This document shows, piece after piece, positions 24,407 through 35,578 of a stretch of DNA of 64,000 bases. How positions within the stretch are numbered: position 1 is the first letter of the stretch; every line of letters starts with the position of its first letter. Origin of the DNA: Cryptococcus deneoformans JEC21 (Eukaryota > Basidiomycota > Tremellomycetes > Tremellales > Cryptococcaceae); assembly GCF_000091045.1 (NCBI RefSeq), contig NC_006686.1, positions 347,501 through 411,500 of the forward strand. Reading direction: 5' to 3'. The translations under genes and the position numbers were made by a program. The notes beneath the pieces were generated by a model. That model made no database searches. It saw only the letters and a program-made list of their open reading frames with translations, and was not told the origin of the DNA.

Positions 24407-26532
24407 ATGTCTAACCAACCCATTGCTATTCCAATGGATATGGAGGGAACTTTAGAGTATACCCCCTCCCGCCATTCACAAGAAACGCATCATAAAAGCC
24501 AGTATGTGTTCAAGCGGCAGAAGAAGGAAATGCCTCTCCCAAGTAAGCGAATGGCTATTACCATGCTGTAAGTGTACTTGCTTGGAATTCTCTGAAAGGC
24601 TGATTAAGACTTTCCGTACAGATGCGTTTTGTTCCTTGTCATGTTTCTTGCCGGATGGAATGATGCGAGTCAAGGACCTCTTCTTCCATCTCTTCAGCTC
24701 TACTATAATGTTGGTCATGTCTTTCGAGTTTACCCCTGCATTTGCTGATATAACATTTAGGTTGACTATCTTGTCAGTAAGTGCTTCAAACCATAAAACA
24801 GTCAAGGGCTCTGTTTGACTCTCCTCAGTTTCTATAATCTGGATCATGAACTTTGTAGGATTCATGATTGCTGGACTTACCAACGTCCTCATCACGGATA
24901 GGTTTGGTTTCGGTATAGCTGCTCCTTTTGGGGCATCCATGCAAGCGGTAGCATATGCGCTCATTTGCTGGGGTTGTCCCTACCCATTGTTCCTAATCGC
25001 GTACATATTCAATGGCTTTGGTTTAGGTCTGCAAGTGAGTTGGTGTCGCATATAATGAGACCGGCATACTAAGTAGAGCTTCTAGGATGCCCAAGTCAAC
25101 TCTCTAACCTCGCGACTACCTAACGCGTCGACTAAAATGTTCTTGATGCACGCTTGGTACGGTTTCGGCGCGACAGTTTCGCCATTCGTCTCCACCGCTT
25201 TTGTGCAGCACGTACAACAACGAGTCTATCTCTATTTTGCCGTGTCTTTAGGTTTGGCGATTGTGACCATGATTTTTCTGATTTCTGTTTTTCGTTTGCG
25301 AACAGATGATCAGGTTGTTGGTAAAAGGGAAGAGACGGACCAGAAGAGCCCAGCTAGCTCTGATGTGCCTGCGGCTGTGAACTCGGAGGGGCAGCTCAGC
25401 GAAAAGAAGCCGAAACAGAATAGTGGCAGTAAGATGAAGCGAATCATGAAGACACCGGTGGTGCATTGTATGGCGTTCTACATGGTGATATATGTAAGTT
25501 CGCTTGGCTAAAATCGGATCATTTTGATCATGTACTAAGACCTCAAATATAGGTTGGAGTAGAAGTCACCATCGGAGGATGGGCTGTAAGTTCATCCTAT
25601 GATTTCTATCAAAATAAAATCGGCGTTGATCTCCACACAGACATCTTTCCTCATAGACGAAAGAGGAGGTGATGATAACGCTGGCTATGTGTCAGCAGGG
25701 TACTTTGGAGGTAAGCTGCAACACCCGTCTGTGATTCTATTAGTGACTCATTTTCGTGCTTCAAGGCTTAACGCTAGGCCGTGTCGCCCTTATACCCGTT
25801 TCCAACTGGCTGGGCCCTCACATCTCGATATGGCTATAGTGAATGGTTTCCTGTCGAATTTGAAATATTACGCGCTGACAAGTGCATAGCACTGTGCTCT
25901 CGATTGTCCTTTCCATCGTCATTTGGGTCACCCACTCTATCGTGGGCAACGCGATTTGCTTCTCCTTTATTGGTGTCTTACTCGGCCCTATGTATCCTTT
26001 GGTCATGAATGTAGTGGTAGAAGTCCTACCTGGAGAGCTGCAAGGTGGAACTATTGGCTGGATCGCCAGTTTGGGTCAAGCGGGGAGTGCTATCATGCCA
26101 TTGTGAGTGATCTATCTGCTTATGAGGAACAAAAGTTGATCCTTGGAGACCATAGTATTACAGGTGCCATATCGGAAAAAGTAAGTTTCCCCATTGATAC
26201 GATGCGTCTACAGGACTTACCTGTGTGCTTTGTAGCACGGCGTCTGGATCCTTCAGCCACTGATCATTGCTTTCATGTGTGCCTCCCTCCTTCTATGGAT
26301 GTTTGTCGTACGCGCCAGCCATCCCAATCGATCTTTCTGGTGTATTCCGAGAGCTGTGACAGCTCAGCCCGACAAGGAGGGAGTACATCATGAAGTTCCA
26401 TTGGAGAGCAGAGTTGAGGAAAGGCGCGAATGTGAGGAGCTCTGTGACGGCCAAGATAATGGTCACATAGAGGATCTTAAGTGGAGACGCTCCATTAGGG
26501 AGGCCGAAGCAACGCCGACGAAGGGCTTATGA
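24407..26532 (+). CDS. Major facilitator superfamily transporter
   Basis: A plasma- or organelle-membrane secondary transporter with unknown substrate. The hydrophobic pattern gives about eleven to twelve membrane segments with a charged central cytosolic loop (DDQVVGKREETDQKS...). Recognisable pieces: LFLAGWNDASQGPLLPSLQ in the first segment, GFMIAGLTNVLITDRFGFG as the loop 2-3 signature, AWYGFGATVSPF, and in the second half VGVEVTIGGWATSFLID, AGYFGGLTLGRVALIP and GGTIGWIASLGQAGSAIMPF. The layout resembles fungal transporters of the BSC6/fucose-permease-like group. The start at 24407 precedes a polar N-terminus; about eight introns interrupt the gene; stop at 26530-26532. Substrate cannot be told from sequence. 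Confidence 0.82.
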
Positions 26533-26765
26533 ACTGTTCTGATCTGGAAGGTATGTATGTCATAATGTTTGGGTGGACAATATTCAAACGGTGTAAGCCA
26601 ATGATGTGAGAACGGGAGCATGCACGTAATGCATGTTTTTAAAGACCAATCTATAAGTGATGAATCTCCATTCCATCCGCTGATGTCTCCATCTAAACCC
26701 CCTAATAATAATATGGACATGAATAGACGTGAATAAACTGATTTCAATTTTCATACAAATGTCAT

Positions 26766-29216
26766 CTAACTCCAGACATCGCTCATCAACCTCTACACAG
26801 CACCGTCTCATCAGTAATGATCTTACATAACCAAGAAGATAAGTCACTTACGTTCCTCTCCTTCAGCATCTTTAACTCTTTGGCACCTTCCACGGCCGCA
26901 CTGCCACCCTTCGCCGCACCCAACATCTCCATCAGTCTTTCTTCCACAGCTTTGGACATGGTCTTTGCGTCACCGCAGATGTAGATGTAAGCACGCTTCT
27001 CCAAAATAAGCGGAGCGAGCTCGGAAGCAAGGTCGTGGATAAGATCTTGCACGTATACCTTGCCTATATTAACATTGTGAGTGATGCGACCTATATCAAG
27101 CAAGGCGCAATCACACTTACCCCCATCGGGCTTCTTCATCTCTCTTGAAAACGCCACTTTCATCCTGAAAACACCCTTCAGTTCTTGCTCATACTTAGGC
27201 CACTCTTCGCGATACAGGAAATCCTCGTCGGCTCGGCGACACCCGTAGAAAAGGTACATTGGGGCCCAATCCTTGAGAGCGTCGGGACCGTTTTTGTCAA
27301 TCGCCTTTCGAGCGAGAGCAATGCGTTCTTGTACAAAGCCGCGGAACGGAGCAACACCCTACGGACATTTCGTCAACCGCAAATCACTTTTGCATAGTTA
27401 ATAACTCACAGTACCGGGACCAATCATGATGATTGGCACCTTGGGAGAAGTAGGGAGCCTAAAGGTGCTTCGCCTCACGTGAATGGGCACTTTGTAAACA
27501 TTTTCCTTTACATAATGACCTCGGGGACCAGAAAGCTTGTACGATGGCACCTTCTTCATGGAGACATGAGAGACATCGCCCTCAACTGGGGTGTTCTCGC
27601 CAGAGTGAGCCATCTTAACATTGAGAATGAAGTTGGTAGACAAGCCAAACACCCATCGAGGCTCGTGGTGGTGAGGCGGGCTAACTGTAGGCTGGTACTT
27701 GAGTACAACCGCGGTAACGTGGATGGCATTAGGGTGAAGTTTTGAAGAAGAAGAGATCGAGTAGTAGCGAGGCTGAAGACGAGGGACTGAAGACACAATG
27801 CGATCAAAGGGGATAGGCCAAACGGTTTGTGACTCGAAAGGGGGTTCAACAGAGTCGCTGGAGGCAGACTGGAGAACTTCGGCAAGTTTGAGAGCCGGAC
27901 CGTCTATCTCATTGGCGTATGCCTCCTTGTCAGTACCCCATCTAGTGAGCTTCTCACGAGCTGCCTCGGAAGGAGCGTATCGAGCGAGAAACGCGATGGT
28001 TTGACGGGAAGCAACAGCAGAGATGTCGAGGTAGTGACGGAAAATAGCATCGTAAGTAGCAGGAGTAGGAAAAGGCACCTTGGCGAGGGCGGGGTCGAGG
28101 GACTCAATATCAACAATAGCCTGACGACGGCCAGATGCGGCAAGACCAAGGACAGCCAACATACGGTCAACTTCAACGTCAGAGTTGGAAGGCCAGATAC
28201 CAACATGGTCACCATGTTGATAGGTCATACCAGTGCCAGTAATATCAAACTCGATGTGAATGCAGTTCCTGTCGCCGCCAACAGAGAATAGCTCTTTGGA
28301 CGAGAGAACAGGGGCAGGGTAAGGATTTTTTACGCCGTACGCTCCAACAGGTGTGTTGGTCCCGCTAGCCGAGGCAAGAAGTGCTCGAGAAGATAGTTCG
28401 CCGTGATAAACTTTTTCTGGGCTGTGATCATGCAATTCCTTGACCACGAAGTCGGGAACATCACCAGCGCCGCCTTCCTCCACACCCATTCTCTCAGCAA
28501 AGGCCGTCCACATTGGGTCTTTCCAAGCCAAATAGTCCTCCTCCATGCTCTTGTCATCATCACCTTCGCCGCGCTCTCCAATTCTCTTTGCGCCGAGCTC
28601 GGTCAACCTTTTGTCCAGCTTTTTGGCAACTTCATTGTAAAACTCGTACGTCCTGTTTCCGAGACCAAAGATGACGTAGTTCAGGTTTTCAAGGGTGCTG
28701 CCGCCCTGGGAGAATTCGGGTTCGGGTTCTTGAAGAAGTTCCATCATGGCATTGGCATTGTCTGTGGGTTCACCTTCGCCGTACGTCGCCATAACAAAGA
28801 TGACACAGGCGTCCTCAGGAACCTGGTCAAGCATGTTCATGTCGTACTCTTCAGGATCGCAGACAAGGGACGAAAGACCATAACGGGATTTGGCTTCCTT
28901 GGCGAGACGGATAGCGTATTCTTCAGCAGTACCAGTTTGAGAACCATAGAAAATGACACAGCGCTTGTTCTACATCGCGTCGTTAGCTTAACTACTGACA
29001 TTCAATCTGCATCCCAGAGACACGTACAGCTCTTGTCATCTTTCCAACAAAGTCACTAGGGTCTCCCTCGTCGACACTAGCCTTGTTTGCTATGGCTGCA
29101 TGAGGAGCGGCGGCTCGAGTTTTTCCCCCGATGAAAGGGAGCGACTCGCGGAAGAAGAAGAGGAGGGGGAGCGCGATTGTGAGCGTAATGATCACAATGT
29201 CTATCGCGCTCAACAT
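26766..29216 (-). CDS. NCP1: NADPH-cytochrome P450 reductase
   Basis: An ER-anchored diflavin enzyme that passes electrons from NADPH to P450s (for example in ergosterol synthesis) and other haem enzymes. Start at 29216 gives an N-terminal membrane anchor (IDIVIITLTIALPLLFFF). The FMN domain has YGSQTGTAEEYA, ATYGEGEPTDNA and FGLGNRTYEFYN. The FAD part has RYYSISSSS, and the NADPH domain IGPGTGVAPFRGF (across an intron), YLFYGCRRADEDFLY and ICGDAKTM. The last exon restores the family end DVWS directly before TAG at 26766-26768. Length about 720 residues, normal. About six introns. Convergent with the MFS gene. Confidence 0.95.
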
Positions 29217-29618
29217 TTTGAGACTGTTGCTGTGGGAGCTGGAGAGTGGAATGCTCGCAAATGAGCTGGGCAGTCGTGTATGCAAATGAGAGAACAGGAG
29301 AAGAAGTAAAAGCCAAAGAAGATCAAGAAATGTAGGGCTAAAGAAGCGCGGCCGAAGACAACAAAATCGAACGACTGATGGAAAAAGCGTCGAGCTCCGA
29401 ATTTTAACGGGACTTCCCGGACGCCCCACCCGGACACGCATTGTTTTTTATTTGTTTGGTTCCCGCCGTCTTCGCTCGCTGGTGGCCTTTTGTCGTGGGT
29501 TTATCAGGCCCTCCTGCGTCTGACATAGTAATTAACAAGATGCATACAGAGGGGTAGTATCGATTAATCTCTGATAACTTTTTACCTGATGAACGATCGT
29601 AAATGTCCAGCATTCAAA
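29217..29618. other. Intergenic, reductase promoter
   Basis: About 400 bp between the reductase start and the stop of the RhoGEF gene, both on the minus strand. Nothing recognisable apart from the expected promoter. Confidence 0.45.
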
Positions 29619-32600
29619 TCACACTTCCAACACCTCCTCTTCCTCGCCGTCTGCGGGCGCGTCAACAGCTACACCGACCTCCAAACCTTGGCAAAGAATT
29701 TCCAGGAATCCGTTGAAAGTTACGATAGTGGGCGTATTCAAATCGACTTGTAATGGTGCAGATTTAGAGCGTAAAAAAGAACTCGAGGTAATCTTCTGTG
29801 TACCAGGCGTAGTTAAGAAGTGCGTAATAGGACTATGGGCGTCATCCGAATAGACGGGATCCAAGGTAAGACAGAGAAGATCGTCATAGCCTATGATGGA
29901 GGTCAATTTCCTTCGCAATGCCAAGGATTCAGTTAAACTTACCACCCCAACCTGTGAGGTTCTTGACTTCCAGCACCCTCCCCACGCCTCCCTCAATCAC
30001 CCTCAACCTCTTGTCTCTTCTTTTACCGTAGACAGCAACACCCTTCTCCATCTGACCGAGAACGACGATATCGTCAAAAACCAGCATGATCGACACATCT
30101 TCCTTCTTACGAATCTTACTACTTCTCATAGAAGCTGATGAACTAGGTCTAGGTATGGAAAACATTGATGGGACGGAAGGAGGGCGAGAGAGAGTTTGAG
30201 ACGGATGTGAGGGCTGACAGGTAGAGATGGAGTTGGATCTCGAAGGAGAGTGAAAGGAAGACCCAAAAGAAGAAACTGAAAAAGCGGAAGTCCTGGAGGA
30301 ACCTGCTTGAGAGGCAGAAAAATCAAAAGAAGTGAAAAGACCAGAGGTTGATAGAGTCGAGGATGAGATTGTGGAATAGCCTGAAGTCCGAGTGGATCGA
30401 AGAGAGTGCACACTGCCCGCACGTGCTCTGCTATGGATAATACCGGCATCATTAGGAGGAGGACCATCTTTGCCAAAAACAGCACTGGCAACGCGACCGT
30501 GGCCCAAAAGCTTCCGCCCTTTCATTGCTAGTACGAACCCTTCAGGTAATCCCAGTATTCGAGATTCGAGGACTTGTAGGGATTGATAATCCTCTTCGCG
30601 AACTTTGGCTGCTTGGACAGATGAGATCATGGACTCGGTCTTGGTGAGTAATGAAAGAGCACAAGATTGAGCAGGGTGGCTGCTAGGGGTGGCGTCCAAT
30701 AAACCCTAAGATACAGTTAGCAAAACCCCGTGTATCCAGAACATATTATATACTTTTAGAAACAAGGGATACTTCGTCAGCCTTTGCACAGGTTTCAACA
30801 GCATGCTTGGCAAGCTCATTGACCCCAATACCCCTGCCTTCATTTGCATTCTTACAAACTCCCCAAAGACGCTCAGTGGGTCTTTCACATTCTCGTCAAT
30901 CAAACGGGTGACACTTTCAAACTTTAGGAGGAAAGACTCATGAATACTCAGCTGATCTACCCAAGCTCTGAATACACCAATAAAGGTAAAAATATCAATG
31001 ATATGGTTGTGCTTGAGTGATTGCTGAGACTTGACGAGAGATGCGTGCACGTTGACGATCGATTGAAGAGAGTCGAAAAGGCTGCAAATTTGATCGGGTA
31101 TCCCGTCGATCCATTTCCCATGTGGCGTCTTCAATGGCGAAGCGAACAACTTCATTACCATCTTCATAGAGTCCACAAACCCTTGTTCTGTCTCACACAT
31201 TTCCCAAATAATCTCCTGCCTTTTCACTTCATCATTTCCCATCTCATTCACCACTTGATGATAAATGGCTTCTGAAGGTAGGGTATAACGCCATGTCTTG
31301 CCTGCCGCTGGAGCAGTAGAGGTGATAGGTGAAGAGGGTTCCAAGCATCGACCATAGCCTGACCAGGCTACGCTAAAAACCTCTTTTCTAGCTCTCAACG
31401 CTGGACGAGGGGGGTCTGGCGTAGCCGAAAACAATCTCGACTGGTCTGTCCTATTCGAACTTTGACTAATGGGCTTGGAAAGTTTCTGGGGTTGGATCCG
31501 GCAAACTTCAGGGTCGATAAGGGTTGCATCTGCGTCGTGAGGAACAACGAGATGATCCGATATCAGACATGGAATGTTGGATAAGTCGAGATCCGGCTCG
31601 ACAATACCCTTTGGCCGATCTGCTCTTGCAAAACGGGTGCGCGTAGGAAGTGGTTTGGAGATGAGGGAGACGTTCATTTCAGATTTTGACCATGGGCGAG
31701 AGGCTATAGAGAAGTCAACGATAGAGTTACATTCGGAAGCTGAAGTCAAAGGTAGCTCATTGGCTTCCGATGGAGTATGCGAAGTGCTCCAAGACTGGTT
31801 GAAATCGAGGTCGCATACCAAATCGCGCAGAGCGCCCAGTCTTCGTTGAACAGAATGTCTCTTCTTTTGATCCATACCCATACTTGAACACCCAGCTTCA
31901 ATAGAAGAAGCTAATGTTTTGTTGGCATCCCCGCCGATCACGCTTTGGACAGTCTCATCGTTGGGTGGAGATTTTGAGGTACAGGTCGAAGGGGTTATGG
32001 TTAAAATTGAGTTTGGTGAAAGACTTCTTCTACGAACAGCCTGGGGTAGTAAGAGGTCTGATGGATGGATACTAGGGGACGGGGTGGGGGACGCCGAAAG
32101 ATGAGCTTGAGTGACCAGAAGGGTTGATTGGGACTCGAGAGGTAACCTTCTCCTAGGAGGGCGAGGGGGAGCTTGAGAGGGTTGTATTACTGGTGCGAAG
32201 TGGTCTACAGCTTCGTCTGGGGATATTCTGGGAAGGAAACCTTCCTTCGAGTCACACGAAGTAGCCTTCGATGTTGGCGCCAATGGATATTGTGAGACCT
32301 GGAACATTCCTGGGTCTGTAAACGGGCCATGTTTACCACTTTCCTTCCCATCGTCTGCATCTGCTTCGTCGCCAGTCGATAAGGAGTATTGTTCTTGACT
32401 CGTGCACGGTGAAGTATGGAGTGAAAATCGTATGCTTCTTCGACTAGCGTCAGGCTGGGGAGGAGTGCAAAGGCATGCCGAGGCCGGTGAATTTTCAACT
32501 GAGCACTGTGGAGAAGTAATGGGTTCTGAGCTTCCCCCTGGAGGAGGAGATGTGCTAGGGGGCAAGGACAAGTCAGTAATGACAGGAGGTTGTGGAGCGG

Positions 32601-32777
32601 CACGCTGAGGAATCCAAGAGAAGTGAGAGTTGGTATAGAACAGCGAAGACGGTGTAGCAGACTGCTGAATACAGAAATTAGGAGATAACTATGGTGAATA
32701 CGAACATATGGGCCCACCTGTTTAACTACTTCTGTAAATTCCGACCTGGGCACATGTTGAAGAAATGAGTTGCTCAT
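29619..32777 (-). CDS. Rho guanine nucleotide exchange factor with DH and PH domains
   Basis: The DH domain activates Rho-family GTPases for cell polarity, cytokinesis or wall integrity. Exon 1 (start 32777) joins across a GTGGGC intron to the large exon. Some 430 residues of Ser/Pro-rich, probably phosphorylated sequence precede the DH domain, recognisable by IIWEMCETEQGFVDSMKMVM (conserved region 1), LIDENVKDPLSVF, and the conserved helix LPSMLLKPVQRLTKYPLFLK (consensus P-x-Q-R-x-x-K-Y-x-L-L). A PH domain is split by a Ser-rich insert of about 100 residues: FVLAMKGRKLLGHG ... VSIMLVFDDIVVLGQ. The end is acidic (GEEEEVLEV, TGA at 29619-29621). No CH or PB1 domain is seen, so it is not CDC24; the family member is not identified. 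Confidence 0.83.
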
Positions 32778-34170
32778 TATGCGATGTGCACGACAAGCGG
32801 ATTCTGTCTTCAATGACTTCTTGGTCCTCTTCCTTCAAAAGCTTCACTGGGCTTTCCAACGAACAACGTCTGCTCAGCAGTGTCGTTTGTTTTGAGAAAA
32901 AAGAGGATTTTTATGGGATGTTACGTGAGAAGTCCAGCTTCTACTCTAAAGCAGATAATGATTGTGACCTATGCAGCAAGCGACAGAGCAGTGAGATATA
33001 GATGAATAACGAGTGGTCGGCCTGGACACGGCGTAGGAAGAGTCCTGTAGACCCCAAATCGCTTCGAATTAAGGAAAGGGAATGTCCGCAAGGATGATTA
33101 AGGACTAAAGGAGGGAGTCGAAGTCAAACGAAAGGCTGCAAGATGCGAAAGTAGTCGATTAGACACCCCCTTGCTCGGATTTACACGGATGTGATGGAAG
33201 GGACCCAGCTCACCTCCTACAATCGCTGTGTGTGCGCCTACGCGTGGTCTTTTGTGTGTGGTAAGTGTAAGGGTAACAAAAACAACCGCCCAACCGGAAC
33301 AGCAAAAAGCGAGAGGCCTGCCTCCTTTCCTTGCTGTGGATCTAAAAGATCGTAGAGATACAGCACTTACAACAGTATACAGTATCAAAACAGGCTGGGC
33401 TCTTTACCTTGCCTCACGAAACTAAGATTCCTGACGCAACGGTGCTCATTCCCTAGACTGCGAGCCGCACTGAATATTAAACCTTTACTGAGCTCACCCA
33501 ATATGTTCCGCTGTCCAATTTGTGAAAACTGTTTCATGTACACTGAGCAGAGACGGTCGTGCGCAATGTGCCTTTGCCTTTATGCCTTTGCAGCGACAGT
33601 GCCTAAGTATCATCATGGTGCATGCTGCATGGCGCATTTGATCGAAACAAAAGGATCGATCTCAGGACTCAAGAAGGGGTTTGTTTCATCGTTGTTTTCG
33701 GTTGTTGTTTGTCTGTGGTCTGTAGAGGGTCGAGACCCGACTGTGAGTGACTTACTGATCATTCCGGCTCTGGTCTGGCTCAGACTGACGCGCGGTTATA
33801 AGGATGGGACTGTAAAAACTATATACATTTGTGCTGGGGTTGCCTTCTCGTCGATTCTTCTTGCCGACATTACTGCGGTTGTCGACAGCAGAGAAGCAGG
33901 CTACCGAATTCACCTGCTGTCCTACACTCACACACTGTGCACACATGCAGTGGTGGAGGTAGATTATTGCGGACGATTATTTGTCATCCGCTCCTCCGTT
34001 AAAAGAAAGCGGCAAAGGCCGCCTTCGATATTATTTATTGTCAAATAATAATAAACGATGATGACGCTATTATTTATATGGAAGCAATTTGGGATGGCGC
34101 AAGCAGCATCGTCGGTCGGCTCTGATACAAATTGCCGCTCCCCATCTTCTCGCCTACTTCTCTCTTATAA
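32778..34170. other. Long divergent intergenic region (1.39 kb)
   Basis: Gap between the RhoGEF and glutaredoxin start codons. The only long open frame is 33503-34048 (+), listed separately. No repeats or RNA genes recognised. Confidence 0.4.
33503..34048 (+). CDS. Doubtful 181-codon open frame, cysteine-rich start
   Basis: A single open frame of 181 codons in an otherwise long gap. It begins with cysteines (CPICENC, CAMC) and has hydrophobic stretches around residues 60-70 and 105-120. No family, no splice structure, and a nonspecific basic tail. Most genes here are strongly spliced, and a frame this long can arise by chance in 1.4 kb. I include it only because it is the longest unexplained frame in a gap. 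Confidence 0.15.
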   Translation: MFRCPICENCFMYTEQRRSCAMCLCLYAFAATVPKYHHGACCMAHLIETKGSISGLKKGFVSSLFSVVVCLWSVEGRDPTVSDLLIIPALVWLRLTRGYKDGTVKTIYICAGVAFSSILLADITAVVDSREAGYRIHLLSYTHTLCTHAVVEVDYCGRLFVIRSSVKRKRQRPPSILFIVK

Positions 34171-34821
34171 ATGTCTTTTACTGCTCTTCATCGTCTCTCA
34201 ACACTCTCAACCCACATTATCAGAGCACCCATTTCTACTAGGTATTTCGCTACTACCCAAACCGCCAAGATAGGATCATCCATTTCAACTCCCAACATGA
34301 CCGCCGACGTTAAATCTTTGGTCGACAAGGCCATCGCCGATAACAAGGTCGTCGTATTTTCCAAGACCTACTGCCCTGTGAGTTTCGCGGCAGAAGCCTT
34401 TAATAATTTTTGGGCATCTTTCTCATGCTGTTGACCCTAACTGACCCATGTTTTTTTGGTAACTAGTACTGCAAGCGGGCCAAATCTTACCTCGCTGAGG
34501 ACACTAAGGACATCGAGATCCTTGAGTGGGTTATTTCTCCATTTCCACGACTTTAGGTTACCAGACTGACATCTTGTGCAGGCTCGACGAGCGTGAGGAC
34601 GGCGGTATGTATCGTTATGACGGCTGGGAAACTTATATTATGGTCGGATGCTGACTCATCCTGTCATAGCTGCCATCCAGGCTTACCTCAAGGAACTCAA
34701 CGGCCAAGGCACTGTTCCCCATGTCTACATCAACAAGGAGTTCATCGGCGGTTCCAGCGACCTCCTCAAACTCTCCCACGAGCAGGTCAAGCAGAAGATC
34801 TCTGCTGCCGCGTCCGCTTAG
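34171..34821 (+). CDS. Dithiol glutaredoxin, CPYC type, with mitochondrial-type leader
   Basis: Glutaredoxins reduce disulfides and glutathionylated proteins with glutathione. Exons 34171-34377, 34467-34525, a third near 34582-34605 and a last one from about 34670 give a domain with the active site SKTYCPYCKRAK (both cysteines, split by intron 1), TVPHVYINKEFIGG (the cis-Pro and GG glutathione site) and a short helical end. The first 42 residues are rich in Ser, Thr and Arg and lack acidic residues, as in a mitochondrial presequence. A second in-frame ATG at 34297 (MTADVKSL) would give the cytosolic form. The first ATG has T at -3, the second has A. Stop TAG at 34819-34821. Confidence 0.92.
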
Positions 34822-35441
34822 AGAATTAGAATGATAGTCGCCCTAAGAGGATGCAAAATATAATTGCTGTTGGGTTTGGATAAACATTGATGCCACCATT
34901 TGTAAGAATCGTGAAAGTGTTTCTTTAACCATTCTGCTCTATTTTTGGTCTTATCAAATGCTAGCTTATCGCTAGCATTGAAGGAGCGTGTGCACTATGG
35001 CGTTTCTAAGTCTGATACCCACGTAAACTTCCTAAAGTACTTCTGCTAGTTTAGTCCTATTTTATTAGACAGATTTCGTGCTTTGCATACAGATCGTCCG
35101 GCAGCATTATTGAAGCAGCACTTCTGTGATAGTCCGTCTGACTGATTATAAAGCCGAACTTGAAGTAATGACATCGACACTTGTGTACGGATTGTCGGGT
35201 CCGGTTCCGCTTAGGTTGTGCGCTGCAGGGAAGAGGGGCGATCGTGAACTCTTGATTCTCCATTGGCATTGTCCGTCGAGACAGTGAAAGGAGCTTTCAA
35301 CAGTCTTCAGTCTTCAGAGTCAATCTCCATTCCGTCTTTTGAGCATACCCCGTTCCCCAATTCCGACATCTTACTCTCTTCCAGCCCATTCACTCCGACG
35401 ACAGCTCAGCATTTCTCCGGAGCACACCATCTAATTTCGCC
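34822..35441. other. Intergenic between glutaredoxin and ELL-like gene
   Basis: About 620 bp with the glutaredoxin 3' UTR and the next gene's promoter. Short ORFs only. Confidence 0.45.
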
Positions 35442-35546
35442 ATGCCCTCTTTTCCATCAAAAGGCGGAGTGCCCATGCTTGGTCAAGCGGGTCCATCGCG
35501 ACAAGCCTACCTCATTAAACTTCCAGAGGACATAATATCTGCGCTG

Positions 35547-35578
<32 letters not shown>

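Noticed and set aside
28403..29059. 218-codon plus-strand frame
   Set aside because: Antisense to the FMN domain of P450 reductase, a known shadow type in GC3-biased genes.
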